A stretch of 64,000 bases of DNA from Parvularculaceae bacterium (lineage in GTDB: Bacteria; Pseudomonadota; Alphaproteobacteria; Caulobacterales; Parvularculaceae). Location of the stretch: assembly GCA_021776475.1 (NCBI GenBank), contig JAJFFV010000001.1:62001-126000 (forward strand), written 5' to 3'. Below are positions 35,225-44,992 of the stretch, in pieces (the stretch's first letter is position 1; each line of letters starts with the position of its first letter). Position numbers and translations under genes: made by a program. Below the pieces are notes generated by a model, which saw only the letters and a list, made by a program, of their open reading frames with translations, was not told where the DNA came from and ran no database searches.

Positions 35225-36592
35225 TCAACACGCCACTACATTCACGGCTAGTCCGCCTTCGCTGGTTTCTTTGTATTTGCTGTTCATGTCGAGGCCGGTT
35301 TGGCGCATGGTTTCAATCACTTGATCGAGGGAGACCTTGTGCTGGCCGTCGGACTGTACTGCTAGACGAGCAGCGTTGACGGCTTTGACAGCGCCTATGG
35401 CATTTCGTTCAATACACGGAATTTGCACGAGGCCGCCAACGGGATCACAGGTGAGACCGAGATTGTGTTCCATACCAATTTCCGCCGCATGCTCCACCTG
35501 ATCGGGCGTGCCTCCCCAGGCCGCGGCAAGGCCGCCCGCTGCCATCGAACAGGCAACGCCAACCTCGCCCTGGCAGCCCATTTCTGCGCCGGAGATCGAC
35601 GCTTTTTGCTTGTAAAGCATACCGATCCCGGCGGCCGTCATCAGGAAGGTGCGAATTTTTTCCATCTCCGCAAGGCCGTCAGATGCACAATAGAACATGA
35701 TCACCGAGGGAATAATGCCAGCAGCGCCATTTGTCGGTGCTGTGACCACTTGCCCGCCTGCGGCATTTTCCTCATTGACAGCCATCGCGTATACATTGAG
35801 CCAGTCGAGCAGCGCTTCGCGCTCATTTGCTGGACCGTGACTGGTGAGCTTAGCATACATTGAAGGTGCGCGCCGCGCCACTTCAAGACCACCAGGCAAT
35901 ATCCCCTTGGTGATGAGCCCACGGCCGATACAATTTGACATCACCGACCATATCTCATCCAGCATACGGAAGGTATCTTCACGCGGGCGATACGAATCTT
36001 CATTGCGCGCAATCAATTGGTGAATAAAAAGATTCTCGCGATTGCAGATATCGACCAGCTCGTCGCCCGATGAAAAGGGGTACGCGACATCCAGAACTTC
36101 TTTTGCCCGCTCCGCCCCCATCCTGTCTTCACGGCGGACAAAGCCGCCACCGATCGAGTACCAGGTTTCGCAAAGGAGGACGACGCCGACTTGATCGAAA
36201 GCGGTAAGTTTCATACCATTCGGGTGCAGTACAGGCATGATATCTCCACGAAAATCCACGTCCCTTGCCGGATCAAATGCAATTTCCCTCTCACCTAACA
36301 AAGTGATCATTTTGTCCTCACGGATCCGAGCGAGTTTTTCGTCAACGCTTGATGTATCGATGGTACGTGGCGTCTCGCCCATCAAACCGAGATAGAGCGC
36401 CCGATCGGTGCCGTGCCCGATGCCTGTTAGCGCCAGGGAGCCTTGCAGGTCCGTTTGAATACGGGTCACTTTGTCGAGCATTCCAGCTTCCTTGACCGAC
36501 GTGAGAAACGACCGCGCGATGATCATCGGCCCGACAGTGTGAGAGCTTGAGGGGCCAATTCCTATTTTGAAAATATCGAAGACACTGAGCAT
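35225..36592 (-). CDS. sdaA: L-serine ammonia-lyase, single-chain
   Basis: A 455-residue [4Fe-4S] enzyme that deaminates L-serine to pyruvate. The beta domain begins [21 protein letters not shown], and the catalytic domain has [14 protein letters not shown] and the cluster cysteines in [16 protein letters not shown] and the [16 protein letters not shown] stretch. Both domains are in one chain, as in E. coli SdaA. It stands 3 bp after the cinA-like gene on the same strand, so the two are probably co-transcribed. It has no link to the TIR/cyclase operon downstream other than direction. Confidence 0.95.
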   Translation of the reverse strand: MLSVFDIFKIGIGPSSSHTVGPMIIARSFLTSVKEAGMLDKVTRIQTDLQGSLALTGIGHGTDRALYLGLMGETPRTIDTSSVDEKLARIREDKMITLLGEREIAFDPARDVDFRGDIMPVLHPNGMKLTAFDQVGVVLLCETWYSIGGGFVRREDRMGAERAKEVLDVAYPFSSGDELVDICNRENLFIHQLIARNEDSYRPREDTFRMLDEIWSVMSNCIGRGLITKGILPGGLEVARRAPSMYAKLTSHGPANEREALLDWLNVYAMAVNEENAAGGQVVTAPTNGAAGIIPSVIMFYCASDGLAEMEKIRTFLMTAAGIGMLYKQKASISGAEMGCQGEVGVACSMAAGGLAAAWGGTPDQVEHAAEIGMEHNLGLTCDPVGGLVQIPCIERNAIGAVKAVNAARLAVQSDGQHKVSLDQVIETMRQTGLDMNSKYKETSEGGLAVNVVAC

Positions 36593-36595
36593 TGA

Positions 36596-37369
36596 TTAAT
36601 CGGTCGAGCCGTCTCCCTCGAGCAAGACCGCGTCGAACCCTTTGCTGGTCATCAGTGCCAAAACGTCCTCGGCAACAAGTTTTACTTTGTCCCCATCAAG
36701 CCCGCGCACCACAACAGAAACAGAGCCACGTTGACCACTCTTACCGGGATAACTGCCGATGGAGATTTCTTTGTTCTGGTTTTGGAGGTTCTCGAGCCCT
36801 TCCGACAAGATACTCTCAATAGCCGGGCCGCGTACCGTCCAAGCGATTGAGACCGGTCCATGCTCGAGCCGCGCGTCAACATCAATGAGCATGCCTTGAA
36901 AAATCGCCGGTACGCCCGCCATAACGAATACGTTTTCTATCTGGAACCCGGGCGGGCCAGAGACGGTGTTGTGAATAAGCGTTGCCCCTTCCGGCACACG
37001 TGCCATGCGAAGACGGCCAGGTGTAATTTCCTCACTTAGCTTGTCGTAAAACGTTCTCATCGCGGCCAGCGCGTCTTCGTTTACATCGATAGGTACACGG
37101 AACGCTGTCGCAATAGACTCAGCGGTAATATCGTCATGCGTAGGGCCGATGCCGCCACTCGTAAAAACGTATTCGACCTCAGTTCGCAAATCATTGACCG
37201 CTTTCGCAATCGCTTCTGTCGTGTCCGAGACGACGCGGACTTCATTGAGTTCGATCCCACGCGCTGTCAGCCAGTTGGCGAGATAGTAGATGTTGGCATC
37301 ACGGGTCCGGCCCGAGAGAAGCTCATCACCGATAGCGACCATTGCAGCTGTTTTGCGCCCTGTTCTCAT
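36596..37369 (-). CDS. CinA-like molybdopterin-binding domain protein
   Basis: A 257-residue protein of the competence/damage-inducible CinA N-terminal (COG1058, MoCF-like) family. It starts VAIGDELLSGRTRDANIYYLA and carries VFTSGGIGPTHDDITAESIA, then VMAGVPAIFQGML. It lacks the C-terminal nicotinamide-nucleotide amidase domain of full-length CinA, as in the short alphaproteobacterial form. The role of the lone domain is unclear; it may be an ADP-ribose-type pyrophosphatase by homology. The start is 385 bp from the divergent sfsA gene. Confidence 0.88.
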   Translation of the reverse strand: MRTGRKTAAMVAIGDELLSGRTRDANIYYLANWLTARGIELNEVRVVSDTTEAIAKAVNDLRTEVEYVFTSGGIGPTHDDITAESIATAFRVPIDVNEDALAAMRTFYDKLSEEITPGRLRMARVPEGATLIHNTVSGPPGFQIENVFVMAGVPAIFQGMLIDVDARLEHGPVSIAWTVRGPAIESILSEGLENLQNQNKEISIGSYPGKSGQRGSVSVVVRGLDGDKVKLVAEDVLALMTSKGFDAVLLEGDGSTD

Positions 37370-37754
37370 GGCCGGAAGCTAGCCGTTTTCAGAACGGCTC
37401 CGCAACCGAAATCGCCGGGAGTGGTTCATCGCGCACTTCGGGCCTAAATGTGATCATGGGCACACCCATCTCACGCAAGGGTTTCTGGCCCGTGACCCAC
37501 CAGGCTCGATATGCGGTATTGATTAAACGAGGAGAAGACGATGTCCTGACCAACCTACGAGTTTCTGTGTTTGTTGATGAGTTGATCAATCTTGTCCTCG
37601 GGCGCTCAGAGTTACCGCATCCCGGAAGAAATTGAGGTCAGCAAGCAAAAATCATTGATTATTTACTGCCGGGCATTTTCAAAATTCTGGACGGCGGCAG
37701 AGCTGTAATCAGATTTCTCTTTGCCGTTCATGGCTCAGTCTGTAGAAGGCCCGG
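37370..37754. other. Divergent intergenic region between cinA-like and sfsA
   Basis: This 385-bp stretch lies between divergent genes and should hold both promoters. A 66-codon minus-strand frame (37389-37589) has no family that I recognise and starts without a clear ribosome site, so I do not call it a gene. Nothing else is supported. Confidence 0.4.
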
Positions 37755-38471
37755 ATGCGACTACCCTGTCCTTTGATCCCTGGCACACTGATCAAACGGT
37801 ACAAACGTTTTCTCGCGGACATCACGCTCGAGACCGGTGAAAAAATCACCGCTCATTGCGCCAATCCGGGATCAATGATGAATGTGGCACCGGAGGGTGG
37901 GCGTGTGTGGGTCTCAAGAAGCGCCTCCAAAACGCGCAAACTACCGTTCAGTTGGGAGCTGGTTGAAATCACAGAATTTGATCGCCCGGCCCTGGTCGGG
38001 ATCAATACCAATAACCCAAACAAGATCGCTTTCGAGGCGGTTGAGAAAGGCGTCATCCCGGAACTGACCGGCTATGGTACGCTGCGCCGGGAAATCAGAT
38101 ATGGCGAGAATTCCCGCATCGATATTCTGCTCGAAGATGCGAGTAAGCCTGACTGCTATGTCGAGATAAAAAACGTCAGTTTGCGGCGGCGCGCAGATGG
38201 GCTGGCAGAATTTCCAGATTCGGTGACGGCCCGGGGATTGAAGCATTTGCGCGAGCTGGCCCGCGTTGTCGAGGACGACAAGCGGGCGGTGATGCTGTTT
38301 GTCATCCAGCGATCGGATTGCACGGCGCTTGCACCCGCTCATGATCTTGACCCTGCTTACGCAAAGGGTCTGACAAAGGCGGTTGAGGCCGGGGTCGAGG
38401 TTTTGGTCTGGGATTGCGAAGTGACCACCACTGAAATCGTGCTGCGCCGGGCGTTGCCGCTACAACTATAA
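37755..38471 (+). CDS. sfsA: Sugar fermentation stimulation protein homologue SfsA
   Basis: A 238-residue SfsA-family protein with an OB-fold-like N-domain (RFLADITLETGEKITAHCANPGSM) and a C-terminal domain with nuclease-like motifs: RIDILLEDASKPDCYVEIKNV, FPDSVTARGLKHL, and AVMLFVIQRSDC. It has been described as a DNA-binding protein in E. coli, but the motifs suggest a nuclease-like fold; the biochemical function is not settled. The map gene starts about 80 bp downstream on the same strand, a common arrangement in this class. Confidence 0.93.
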   Translation: MRLPCPLIPGTLIKRYKRFLADITLETGEKITAHCANPGSMMNVAPEGGRVWVSRSASKTRKLPFSWELVEITEFDRPALVGINTNNPNKIAFEAVEKGVIPELTGYGTLRREIRYGENSRIDILLEDASKPDCYVEIKNVSLRRRADGLAEFPDSVTARGLKHLRELARVVEDDKRAVMLFVIQRSDCTALAPAHDLDPAYAKGLTKAVEAGVEVLVWDCEVTTTEIVLRRALPLQL

Positions 38472-38550
38472 CCAAGCTGGACGGCATGGGCATGGATAAG
38501 CAAATGCTCCAGCCTTGGCATTCTTCGACAAGCGCAGTACATTCTCGGCC

Positions 38551-39399
38551 ATGATAGAAGTTATGACAGAAGCGCCGCGCCGCACCGGCGAAATCCGGCT
38601 GCACAGCGCCAAAGAATTCGCCGGGATGCGCAAGGCCGGCCATCTCGCCGCCGCCTGCCTTGATATGCTGACCGAGTATATCAAGCCCGGTGTGTCGACA
38701 GAGGCGCTCGATAAGAGAGCCTTTGAATTTATCATGGATCACGGTGCTGTGCCTGCGACCATTGGTTATCGCGGGTACAAGCACGCGAGCTGTATCTCGC
38801 TCAACCATGTTGTTTGTCATGGTATCCCGGGACCCAAGGCGTTGAAGAATGGTGACATCGCCAATATAGACGTGACAGTGATTGTCGATGGCTGGCACGG
38901 CGATACCAGCCGGATGTTCTATGCTGGTGAGCCGAAAGTCCTGGCCAAGCGGCTGACCGATATCACTTTCGAGGCCATGTGGATGGGTATCAAGGCGGTA
39001 AAACCAGGCGCAACACTGCGTGACGTCGGTCGGGCTATACAAGATCATGCGGAAGCGGCTGGCTTTTCTGTTGTGCGCGATTTTTGCGGGCATGGCCTTG
39101 GCCAGGTATTCCACGACGCACCGAATGTTGTTCATTATGCTGAATACCGCGACAGTTTCATGCAGGTGCATCGTGCGCCGGCGATCCCGTTGCAAGAAGG
39201 CATGTTTTTTACCGTTGAACCAATGATCAATGTCGGAAAACCTGACGTCAAACTCCTAAAAGACGGCTGGACCGCAGTCACGCGCGACCGATCGTTGACG
39301 GCACAGTTCGAGCATTCGATTGGTGTTACCGCGGAAGGCTGTGATGTCTTTACAGCTTCCCCTAAAGGGCTGGACCATCCACCCTATTCAGCTGCCTGA
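38551..39399 (+). CDS. map: Type I methionine aminopeptidase
   Basis: A 282-residue enzyme that removes N-terminal methionine from nascent proteins. The dimetal ligands fit the pitta-bread fold: the histidine in ISLNHVVCHGIP, Asp in NIDVTVIVDGWHGDTSRMF, His in CGHGLGQVFHD, Glu in FTVEPMI and Glu in AQFEHSIGV. The start is placed at the ATG at 38551 rather than the upstream TTG at 38515 or the ATG at 38563; the choice is uncertain. A radC gene is often next to map in related genomes but is absent here. Confidence 0.93.
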   Translation: MIEVMTEAPRRTGEIRLHSAKEFAGMRKAGHLAAACLDMLTEYIKPGVSTEALDKRAFEFIMDHGAVPATIGYRGYKHASCISLNHVVCHGIPGPKALKNGDIANIDVTVIVDGWHGDTSRMFYAGEPKVLAKRLTDITFEAMWMGIKAVKPGATLRDVGRAIQDHAEAAGFSVVRDFCGHGLGQVFHDAPNVVHYAEYRDSFMQVHRAPAIPLQEGMFFTVEPMINVGKPDVKLLKDGWTAVTRDRSLTAQFEHSIGVTAEGCDVFTASPKGLDHPPYSAA

Positions 39400-39697
39400 C
39401 GATCGCTGATGCCGAGGGGAAGCGGGTCCTTCATTCCATATGGCTTTTTGAAACGAAGCCGCTGGCGAATATGGGAAAAAAGCGGGGCGACCCTCAACCA
39501 CCCGCTTGCTGATCTGCGGGATTTTGATGATCGGCAGGGGCAAGCACTATCTTTCCAGCGCAAGGGGCTTTTGTAAAACGGCCCAACTCTTGCGTGTAAC
39601 CTGTTCAAAAACCAGACTTATTTCTGGTGTAATGGTGGGACATTTCGCGTAAGACGGTCTTTGGTGCCACCGCTGACAACTAACGAGGTGTAGAAAA
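39400..39697. other. Intergenic region downstream of map
   Basis: This 298-bp region lies between map and a small gene. A 55-codon forward frame begins at 39409, but its sequence gives no family match that I recognise. A perfect hairpin (arms ACCAGA 39611-39616 and TCTGGT 39623-39628, 6-nt loop) sits 70 bp before the next gene and could be an operator or terminator. Otherwise nothing is supported. Confidence 0.35.
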
Positions 39698-39916
39698 ATG
39701 GCAGAAAAACCTTCCTATAGCCGCGTCCGTATCGCGATGGCACAGTTTCTTTTTGCAAACGAGATCGGGCTGGAAGACCTTTATCAGGCGCTCGGTATTG
39801 ATCCGGCAGAATGCAACCAGGATTCCCTGTCGCATATCGCTGGTGTGGTTGATGGCATGAATGTCGCCAGCACCCGCATTCGCCAGCACGGCCTCGACGA
39901 CTGGGCAAAAAACTGA
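39698..39916 (+). CDS. Small conserved-looking protein of unknown function
   Basis: A 72-residue acidic-to-neutral protein with predicted helices and no signal peptide; I do not recognise the family. The ATG has GAGGTG about 10 bp upstream. It lies 24 bp before a ribbon-helix-helix gene on the same strand, so the two may be co-transcribed. The sequence is not low in complexity and lacks a reading-frame conflict, which supports a real gene. Confidence 0.5.
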   Translation: MAEKPSYSRVRIAMAQFLFANEIGLEDLYQALGIDPAECNQDSLSHIAGVVDGMNVASTRIRQHGLDDWAKN

Positions 39917-39940
39917 AGAAAGTTTTGGGTCTGAATTGTG

Positions 39941-40168
39941 ATGGAAAAACGATCGGTCTCGATCGCCGGCCACAGAACCAGCATTTCACTTGAGGAAGCG
40001 TTTTGGGAAGAACTCGGACGGTTTGCCGCCGTGGATGAGCGCTCGGTTGCAAGTCTAATCGCTGAGGTGGACCGGGCGCGTGTTGAGCAGCAGGCGCCGC
40101 GCAATCTGTCATCAGCTTTACGGCTCTATGTGTTGGAGCGGATCAAGGCCGATAAACCCTTCTTATAG
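39941..40168 (+). CDS. Ribbon-helix-helix domain protein
   Basis: A 75-residue protein that resembles the RHH_4 ribbon-helix-helix group: a basic beta-strand (EKRSVSIAGHRTSISLEEAFWEEL) followed by two helices with AVDERSVASLIAEVD. Alphaproteobacterial homologues are common, usually annotated only as RHH domain proteins and assumed to bind DNA. An in-frame GTG lies 3 bp upstream of the chosen ATG. It follows the small unknown gene and precedes the ClC gene. Confidence 0.72.
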   Translation: MEKRSVSIAGHRTSISLEEAFWEELGRFAAVDERSVASLIAEVDRARVEQQAPRNLSSALRLYVLERIKADKPFL

Positions 40169-40210
40169 GCCTAAATTCCATGATCGGCCGGCTGGCAGTG
40201 CAGGCAAAGC

Positions 40211-41896
40211 ATGCTAGTGAAGATCATGCCCACTAAGTACTTCAAGCCACATTCCAGTTCGTCGCGCCTACGCCTGTGGCTACGGCATGCTCAAAAGCGT
40301 GCCTCCGACATTGCCAACTACAAGGTCTGGATACTCGCCGCCCTGATTGGCCTGATCACAGCCCATGGGATGATCGTATTTACGGGAGCGATTGAGTATA
40401 TAACCAGGTTTGCCTATGGCGAGGGAACACGCATGCTGGCCAGCGGCGCGCGCGATCTGGATGCCGGTCGTATCTGGCTGGCGCCGGTTATCGGGGGGAT
40501 AATCGTCGGCTTGCTTTTGTACGTGGCCAGGCGGTTGAACTGGCTTCCAGACACCAGATGTCAGGGCGTAGCAGACGTCATCGAGGCCCGCGCCGGACCG
40601 ACCGGGCACGTTTCGTTCCGTGCAGGTATGGCCAATACGGCAATTGCTTCTCTGGCTCTTGGTTCCGGCGCCAGTGCCGGTCGGGAGGGGCCTGCCGTGC
40701 TGCTTGGCGGCGCTATCTCGACAGCTTTGTCAGATCGCTGGGGCCTTTCCGGTAAGGACGCACGCACGTTGCTCGGTTGTGGGGCGGCGGCGGCTGTCGC
40801 GGCAAGTTTTGACGCACCAATCGCCGGCGTGTTGTTTGCTCTGGAAGTCATTCTCGGCAATTATGCGCTATCGATATTCGGACCTGTCGCGCTCTCCAGT
40901 ATCACTGCAACTATCGTGGTGAGGTTTTATCAGGAGGGAATTGGTCTCGACGTACACGGATTTCTTGTGCCAATTTATGGCGACTCCAGTTTCTACGATT
41001 TTATTTTTGCCGGATTTCTTGGTATTATATGTGGCTGCGTTGCCTTTTCTTTTCTGCAACTGACTGCCGTCTGTCAAAAATGGGTGGCCCGCAAGGTTGC
41101 CAAATGGAAGATAGAGCCGGCGCTGCTGCCTCCTATTGCTGGGGTTTTCATGGGGTGCGTCGCCTTGTCATATCCGGAAGTTTTGGGTGTCGGCTATGAG
41201 GCAACAACTGAGGCGCTTTACGGCAGCTACTCAATACCACTCTTGACGATCCTGTTGGTGTTGAAAATTATGACCACGGCGGTGTGTTTGTCCTGCCGCT
41301 TCGGCACCGGTGTTTTTTCCGGTGGTGTATTTTTCGGCGCGATTTCTGGTGCTGCCTATGGCGCAACGCTCGCCTTGGTCATTCCAGAACTTTCCGCAGA
41401 TGCAACCTTTTATGCGATGGTCGGTATGGGCGCGGTGTCGGGCGCTATTCTCGGTGCCCCCATTTCTACAACCCTGATCGTTTTTGAACTAACCGGCGAC
41501 TATGAGATGACGATAGCGCTGATGTTTGCGGTCGGTATCGCGACGTTGATCGCACAATCCACCTTCGGCAGCTCATGGTTTCACTGGCAACTCGGCCAGC
41601 GCGGGTACGATCTTTCAGAAGGGCCTCAAGGGGTCATTTTGCAGACAATTCGTGTTCGCGATGTGATGCGTCAGATGCCCGACGATGCGGCACCTCTTGA
41701 CGACGGTGCCCCCCGGCTACGACCGACCCATTCATTGGGCGAAGCGCTGGCCCTGATGCGGGACCATGAGCTCGATGGCATGCCAGTGGCAGATCTGGAC
41801 GACCACAACAAGGTCATCGGCTACATCACTCAGATCAAGGCGCTCGCCGTGTACAACCGGGCACTTGTGGACAGCCACGTGGAGCACCATCGCTAA
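40211..41896 (+). CDS. ClC-family chloride channel/antiporter with C-terminal CBS region
   Basis: A 561-residue membrane protein with about ten membrane helices. The gating-glutamate motif is present as AGREGPAVLLG, which suggests H+/Cl- antiport rather than a channel. FALEVILGNYAL provides the internal proton glutamate region, and GTGVFSGGVFFGAISG the ion-binding loop. The last about 90 residues contain one CBS-like module (VRDVMRQMP..., ALALMRDHELDGMPVADLD). Specificity for chloride versus fluoride or nitrate cannot be read. It starts 42 bp after the ribbon-helix-helix gene. Confidence 0.9.
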   Translation: MLVKIMPTKYFKPHSSSSRLRLWLRHAQKRASDIANYKVWILAALIGLITAHGMIVFTGAIEYITRFAYGEGTRMLASGARDLDAGRIWLAPVIGGIIVGLLLYVARRLNWLPDTRCQGVADVIEARAGPTGHVSFRAGMANTAIASLALGSGASAGREGPAVLLGGAISTALSDRWGLSGKDARTLLGCGAAAAVAASFDAPIAGVLFALEVILGNYALSIFGPVALSSITATIVVRFYQEGIGLDVHGFLVPIYGDSSFYDFIFAGFLGIICGCVAFSFLQLTAVCQKWVARKVAKWKIEPALLPPIAGVFMGCVALSYPEVLGVGYEATTEALYGSYSIPLLTILLVLKIMTTAVCLSCRFGTGVFSGGVFFGAISGAAYGATLALVIPELSADATFYAMVGMGAVSGAILGAPISTTLIVFELTGDYEMTIALMFAVGIATLIAQSTFGSSWFHWQLGQRGYDLSEGPQGVILQTIRVRDVMRQMPDDAAPLDDGAPRLRPTHSLGEALALMRDHELDGMPVADLDDHNKVIGYITQIKALAVYNRALVDSHVEHHR

Positions 41897-41986
41897 CCAA
41901 GCGCCAGCGTAACAGCATCTGCCCCTTGCATCCCTCGCCCGGACAAGCGAAAATCTCTGCAACGAGAAAAAAGAGGGATGGAGCCG

Positions 41987-43225
41987 ATGATTTTCAGGAT
42001 GAGCGTAATCGCAGTGGCAGGGATGCTATTGGTAACTGCATGCGGCAAACAAGCCGAAACGGAGGCAACGCTCAGCGAGGCCGAAACATCCGTTGCTGAT
42101 ACCATTCGAACAAAATTCCTCGATGCCAAGCCGGGTGACATCATCGATATTCCGGAAGGAACGTATTTTTTTGAGCGCAGTCTGTCACTGACTGTCGACA
42201 ATGTGACGATCCGCGGTGCCGGGATGAACGAAACGATCCTGTCGTTCAAGAATCAGGTTGCTGGGGCTGAAGGTATGCTCGTCACTGCAAGTGATTTCAC
42301 AATTGAGAATCTGGCAATTGAAGATACTAAAGGTGACGCTCTCAAAATCAACGAAGGGAGCAATATCACGATCCGCGGCGTGCGCACCGAATGGACCGGT
42401 GGTCCCAAAACTTCCAACGGCGCTTATGGGATGTATCCGGTTCAGTGTACCAATGTGCTGATCGAGGACAGTGTTGCGATCGCGGCGTCAGATGCGGGTA
42501 TTTATGTAGGGCAGTCCAAGAATGTGATCGTACGGCGCAACCGGGCTGAGTACAATGTTGCCGGCATCGAGATTGAGAATACGATTGGAGCAGACGTTTA
42601 CGAAAACTTCGCAACCAATAACACCGGTGGCATCCTGGTTTTTAACATGCCGAACCTGCCACAGCCCGGTTATGGTACGCGGGTCTACAACAACGATGTT
42701 TTTGAAAATAACACAAAGAATTTTGGTCATCCAGGAACACCGGTTGCGAGTGTCCCGGCTGGCTCAGGTATAGTTGTCAACTCAAACGACCAGGTGGAAA
42801 TTTTCCAGAACCGCATCATGGACAACAAGACCGCCAATGTGATTATCGCAAGTGTTTATTCGGCCGGGTTTGAAGGACTGCAAACACAGGGGGATTTTGA
42901 TCCCTATCCGGAAGGCATTTTCATTTATGGTAATGAGTTTTCGGGCGGCGGCAACGCACCAGATGGGCTGGACTTGAAGGCCCTAAAGACGTTGATGTTT
43001 GGACTGAATGGCAGTCTACCTGATGTTCTCTGGGACGGTTTCGTCAATGAAGAAAAACTGGTTGATGGCCAGCTTGTCGGCGAGGATCGGATCTGCATCG
43101 ATAATGGCACGGCCGGGATCGTCAATGTCGATGGACCCAATGACAACAAGAATCCGTCAACTGATATGTCGGCGCATGAGTGCACATTGGCGAAACTGCC
43201 GGCGGTTGAGTTGGCTGGCCTGTGA
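41987..43225 (+). CDS. Parallel beta-helix repeat lipoprotein (TIGR03805-like)
   Basis: A 412-residue periplasmic or surface lipoprotein with signal peptide and lipobox (LLVTAC, Cys about 18). The body has many right-handed beta-helix coils with repeated N-x-I/V-R-x-N patterns (VTIRGAGMNETIL; ITIRGVRTEWTG; VIVRRNRAEYNV; ADVYENFATNN). Such folds bind or cleave polysaccharide, but no catalytic site is evident. The GTG start of the diheme cytochrome gene overlaps its stop by 4 bp; this pair is conserved in several marine proteobacteria. A Met at 41978 is an alternative start. Confidence 0.82.
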   Translation: MIFRMSVIAVAGMLLVTACGKQAETEATLSEAETSVADTIRTKFLDAKPGDIIDIPEGTYFFERSLSLTVDNVTIRGAGMNETILSFKNQVAGAEGMLVTASDFTIENLAIEDTKGDALKINEGSNITIRGVRTEWTGGPKTSNGAYGMYPVQCTNVLIEDSVAIAASDAGIYVGQSKNVIVRRNRAEYNVAGIEIENTIGADVYENFATNNTGGILVFNMPNLPQPGYGTRVYNNDVFENNTKNFGHPGTPVASVPAGSGIVVNSNDQVEIFQNRIMDNKTANVIIASVYSAGFEGLQTQGDFDPYPEGIFIYGNEFSGGGNAPDGLDLKALKTLMFGLNGSLPDVLWDGFVNEEKLVDGQLVGEDRICIDNGTAGIVNVDGPNDNKNPSTDMSAHECTLAKLPAVELAGL

Positions 43226-44352
43226 AAAAATGGCTGTTCGTTCTGCTGCTGGCAGGTGTCTTGGCCTGTTCTGAGAACGAATTACAAGAACCCGTCTTTC
43301 ATGCGGATACCAACCCTGAAAAATTGAGCGACTGGGGCCAGGTCGTCAGCACGAATGAGCAACTGGTTCTGGCCCGCGACGTAACGCCCTATGACCTCAA
43401 CACGCCGTTGTTTTCAGACTACGCACATAAGCTGAGGACTGTCTGGTTGCCCGCCGGCACTAGCGCTGAATATCGCGAAGACGAGGTGTTTGAGTTTCCC
43501 GTCGGTACCGTCATCACCAAAACGTTTTATTACAATGTTGATGGGCAACAGAATTCCAAGCAGGTTCTGAAGACACTTGCTTTGGAAGGATTGCCCGATA
43601 ACGCCCTACCCCTTCAAAATGTCCGGTTGATCGAAACCCGAATTCTGGCCCGGCGAAAAGATGGCTGGGTTGCCCTTCCCTATGTTTGGAACCAGGACCA
43701 GACGGAGGCAATACTCAAGCGTGCCGGTGATATCAAACGATTGACGCTTGTCGCGGCAGACAGCGAGACCGAATTTGCTTATTTAGTGCCCGATACAAAT
43801 CAGTGCGCCGGCTGCCACGCGACAAATAACACAACACGGAAAATTCAGCCGATTGGCCCAAAAGCGCGTCATCTGAACCGCGATTTCGCTTACAGCAACG
43901 GCTCAGAAAACCAGCTTGTGCGCTGGCAAAATGTAAGCATTTTGAAAGATGCGCCCGCACCCCTCCTGGCAGGAAAAAATGCAGTGTGGACGGATGAACG
44001 TGAATCGCTGGAGGCACGAACGCGTGCGTATCTCGATGCCAACTGTTCTCATTGCCATAACAAGGTCGGCCCAGCGGACACATCAGGCTTACATCTGGAG
44101 CCTTCAGATCCTATTGGCCCAAATTTCGGTATCTGCAAACTGCCGATCGCTGCCGGCACCGGCACTGGCGGACGGCAATTCGGCATTGTCCCAGGTGATC
44201 CGGACCAGTCGATTTTCTCCTATCGCGTTGAGTCCGATAATCCGGCTGAAATGATGCCAGAACTAGGGCGGGCGCTGGTTCACACAGAAGGTGCAGCTCT
44301 GATCCGGAAATGGATCGCTCAGTTGGAGGGAAGCTGCGGCGCATCCTTGTAG
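43222..44352 (+). CDS. Diheme c-type cytochrome of the HNE_0200/SO2930 family
   Basis: A 376-residue lipoprotein-like secreted protein (signal LLLAGVLAC) with two CxxCH heme-binding sites: CAGCH near residue 196 and CSHCH near residue 276. An N-terminal domain carries TVWLPAGTSAEYREDEVFEFPVGTV. Members of this family co-occur with the beta-helix partner, and the pair is thought to act together in the periplasm or on the surface, but the redox partner and substrate are unknown. The GTG start is decided by the 4-bp overlap. The last 34 bp overlap the convergent DUF3833 gene. Confidence 0.85.
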   Translation: MKKWLFVLLLAGVLACSENELQEPVFHADTNPEKLSDWGQVVSTNEQLVLARDVTPYDLNTPLFSDYAHKLRTVWLPAGTSAEYREDEVFEFPVGTVITKTFYYNVDGQQNSKQVLKTLALEGLPDNALPLQNVRLIETRILARRKDGWVALPYVWNQDQTEAILKRAGDIKRLTLVAADSETEFAYLVPDTNQCAGCHATNNTTRKIQPIGPKARHLNRDFAYSNGSENQLVRWQNVSILKDAPAPLLAGKNAVWTDERESLEARTRAYLDANCSHCHNKVGPADTSGLHLEPSDPIGPNFGICKLPIAAGTGTGGRQFGIVPGDPDQSIFSYRVESDNPAEMMPELGRALVHTEGAALIRKWIAQLEGSCGASL

Positions 44353-44870
44353 TTTTCCGGTGTGAACACCACTGTTACAGTGCCGACAGGAACGCCAAAT
44401 TTGGTTAATCTGGAACGGTTCATCACGACCCCGCCTGCCATCGGAAATAATCGCTGATCAAACCGCAAGCTGATCATTTCATCAGCATTCGGAAATTCCG
44501 CGACATAGTGCATACGCACAACGCCGTCTATCACCTCTACGCGGGTTACTCCCTCGACGTTATCTGCACCACCGACCCAAACTCCCGGCGCCTCGCGCGT
44601 CAAGCGCCAGGCCCGCCGAAAATCCGAGCCATTGTCAAACAAAAATGTCTCGTCAAGGGTCAGAACCTTGTCTTCAAAACCACCTTCAACAATCATATCA
44701 AAGCGGCTGACGATCCGGTCCCCCCTCTCGATGACGCCATAGCCGTAAATTCGGCCATCGAAATAAGCGACAATATCGAATGGCGCGTCACTCGGCGTGC
44801 CAACAGGGGTGCTGGTGCAGGCGGACGCCAGTAACAGGGCAATAGCTGCAATGAGACGGCGGACAATCAC
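44319..44870 (-). CDS. DUF3833-family lipoprotein
   Basis: A 183-residue predicted lipoprotein (lipobox ALLLASAC, Cys about 18). The globular part matches the DUF3833 pattern: FDIVAYFDGRIYGYGVIERGDRIVSRF, then LDETFLFDNG and FTPENYKD. The function is unknown. It converges with and overlaps the diheme cytochrome gene by 34 bp at the 3' ends. Confidence 0.8.
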   Translation of the reverse strand: MIVRRLIAAIALLLASACTSTPVGTPSDAPFDIVAYFDGRIYGYGVIERGDRIVSRFDMIVEGGFEDKVLTLDETFLFDNGSDFRRAWRLTREAPGVWVGGADNVEGVTRVEVIDGVVRMHYVAEFPNADEMISLRFDQRLFPMAGGVVMNRSRLTKFGVPVGTVTVVFTPENYKDAPQLPSN

Positions 44871-44992
44871 TCTTTTCTCCTCGTGTCGCTACATCTTTGA
44901 TGCGCTATGGTTCTTCGTCAAGCGACACTCTTGCACAGAATCGCTAGTGCGCTTACCAACATCGCAAAATAGCCCTGAAGAAAGACCTTCGC

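Noticed and set aside
37389-37589. 66-codon minus-strand frame upstream of cinA-like
   Set aside because: No family match and a weak start; it lies in a divergent promoter region.
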